From an uncultured Ferrovum sp. (lineage in GTDB: Bacteria; Pseudomonadota; Gammaproteobacteria; Burkholderiales; Ferrovaceae), in the NCBI GenBank assembly GCA_903863375.1, contig CAIPBT010000126.1, forward strand, positions 1-44,383: a DNA stretch of 44,383 nucleotides. Reading direction: 5' to 3'. Below the pieces are notes generated by a model. That model was not told the DNA's origin. It searched no databases and saw only the letters and a program-made list of their open reading frames with translations. The translations under genes were made by a program, and so were the position numbers. Positions within the stretch are counted from its first letter, which is position 1. Each line of letters begins with the position of its first letter. Positions 43,397-44,383 of this stretch are shown here, piece by piece.

Positions 43397-44383
43397 TTAT
43401 TGGCCATCGGGCTCATTTTGTACGGCCACCCAGAAATCCGTCGTTGACCACGTGGGATTGCCGGTTGCCGGGGCATAGTTCACCTCGAAGTCGCCGTTCA
43501 CTGCCGTCAGGTACCACGAGGGATCGATCATAGCGGATGTCACAGGCTGACCTTTCAGCGGGCTCCAGCCAGATGAGCCGTATTTCATCGGATTCCCACT
43601 GTCATCCAGCGGATTGGTCTGCATCCAGTACTTGATGATCGCGTTCAGATCGTGCGTCGCTGTCAGGTTGCCCCACTGGTAAGTGGTACCAGGATCGGAC
43701 AGGGCGGTCGGACGGGCGAACATCATGATCGTATGACCGCCGTTGGCCTGATTGAACGGCCCTCCAACATCCACGATCACCACGTAGCTGATGCCCCCCA
43801 GCGTTACGATCTGCGCGTTGTTTTGCTGACAGAGTTGCTTGAAGTACCCGCTGTCCACCAAGCTGTGCATGATCATCAGATCCACCTGCGGGTTCCAGCC
43901 GTAGGTCGACGCACCCACCGCATTGGTGCCGGCCTGCGTGTTCGGATTCGGTACCTTGTGGAAGAACACATCCAGCAGCGCATCCCAGCGCGCCGCCGGG
44001 TAGGTCGCGGCCGGTACACTGACTGCCCAGTGCGCCTTCGCCTTGGTCAACGCGGAAACCTGAATCCCCATCCCAGACTTGGTCGTCCAGTCATACGTGC
44101 CGGGCGTTGACAGGGCCATCATGGGTGTCCCGTTGTACATCCAGCCACGGATCACCTGGGGGGCGATTACCGGCAGGCCATTGTCGGTCGTCACCGACGT
44201 TGTCGTTCCCCAGCAGTTCTGATCATTGATCCACATCGTCTGGTTACCACCGGGCCAGTCATCCATCTGGATCACGTAGTTGCCAAACGACGCCCCGGTC
44301 GCGGGATTGCTGTTGGCGTAGTTGTACTGGTTGTTCGACGGCGGAAACGTCCAGACCAGAGAATTCGCGTTCTGCGCACAGGC
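43397..44383 (-). CDS. GH12-like secreted glycosidase or pseudoenzyme (C-terminal part; start lies beyond the window)
   Basis: 329 codons are visible; the upstream end lies outside. The arrangement resembles glycoside hydrolase family 12 (beta-1,4-glucanases): an aromatic N-terminal region ('TMWINDQNCWGTTTSV', 'PQVIRGWMYNG'), the nucleophile strand QVDLMIMH (GH12: Y-E-L-M-I-W), 'ATHDLNAIIKYWMQ' and the acid/base strand NGDFEVNY (GH12: aGfEiw). The nucleophile position is Asp (codon 43880-43882) rather than Glu, while the acid/base Glu (43484-43486) is kept. It may have altered activity or only bind glucan. The assignment rests on motif comparison. Context suggests trimming or binding of the exopolysaccharide. 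Confidence 0.6.
   Translation of the reverse strand, partial: ACAQNANSLVWTFPPSNNQYNYANSNPATGASFGNYVIQMDDWPGGNQTMWINDQNCWGTTTSVTTDNGLPVIAPQVIRGWMYNGTPMMALSTPGTYDWTTKSGMGIQVSALTKAKAHWAVSVPAATYPAARWDALLDVFFHKVPNPNTQAGTNAVGASTYGWNPQVDLMIMHSLVDSGYFKQLCQQNNAQIVTLGGISYVVIVDVGGPFNQANGGHTIMMFARPTALSDPGTTYQWGNLTATHDLNAIIKYWMQTNPLDDSGNPMKYGSSGWSPLKGQPVTSAMIDPSWYLTAVNGDFEVNYAPATGNPTWSTTDFWVAVQNEPDGQ

Overview
The window is about 44 kb of a GC-rich chromosome that is almost entirely protein-coding. It suggests a Betaproteobacterium. The gene neighbourhoods are typical of that class: tRNA-Pro / ispB / rplU / rpmA / obgE / proB, the ilvB-ilvN-ilvC-psd-pssA-leuA operon, and a sigma factor / DUF3619 / DUF3106 / RDD block. 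The order cannot be fixed from sequence alone (Rhodocyclales, Burkholderiales and Neisseriales all remain possible). No rRNA, IS element, prophage or CRISPR array was seen.

Layout. 1-1.7 kb: the start of a PP0621-like small membrane protein, then an EamA transporter and a CrcB/FluC fluoride channel. 1.9-3.5 kb: a RhlE-type DEAD-box RNA helicase with a structured leader, preceded by tRNA-Pro(CGG). 4-8.2 kb: ispB, rplU, rpmA, obgE, proB. 8.2-16.9 kb: M28 lipoprotein peptidase, proS, lytic transglycosylase, TlpA-like thioredoxin, a PilZ-like protein of unknown role, a YihY membrane protein and a WrbA-like flavoprotein. 16.9-23.3 kb: the branched-chain amino acid / phosphatidylethanolamine operon. 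23.3-25.5 kb: an ECF-like sigma factor, apparently starting at CTG, with a single-pass membrane partner (DUF3619), DUF3106 and an RDD protein. 25.5-30.4 kb: lptG behind acs, a secreted TPR protein, and the C-terminal half of a PIN-domain toxin. 30.4-37.6 kb: class I fumarase, an HPt protein coupled to a receiver-class III nucleotidyl cyclase, an opposing single-domain response regulator, and mfd. 37.7-44.4 kb: an exopolysaccharide locus (BioF2/FemAB-like acyltransferase, SDR, WecG-type glycosyltransferase, Wza/EpsE-like export protein, EpsL-like outer-membrane barrel and the C-terminal part of a GH12-like secreted protein) that runs off the right edge.

How the genes work together. ilvBNC and leuA make valine, leucine and isoleucine precursors, and psd and pssA make phosphatidylethanolamine in the same transcript. 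The sigma factor block has the topology of an envelope-sensing sigma/anti-sigma unit. HPt plus receiver-cyclase plus response regulator form a phosphorelay that probably feeds into cyclic nucleotide signalling. The cyclase lacks the canonical base-selecting lysine. The EPS genes look like one export-and-modification system organised around a divergent promoter region between the EpsE-like and EpsL-like genes.

Most interesting points: the CTG-initiated sigma factor with its putative anti-sigma partner; the HPt/receiver-cyclase module with an altered substrate-specificity residue; a GH12-like protein with Asp in place of the nucleophile Glu inside an EPS locus; a hairpin sitting between the Shine-Dalgarno and start codon of the helicase; a truncated PIN toxin; and four convergent gene pairs whose coding ends overlap by 13-20 bp.
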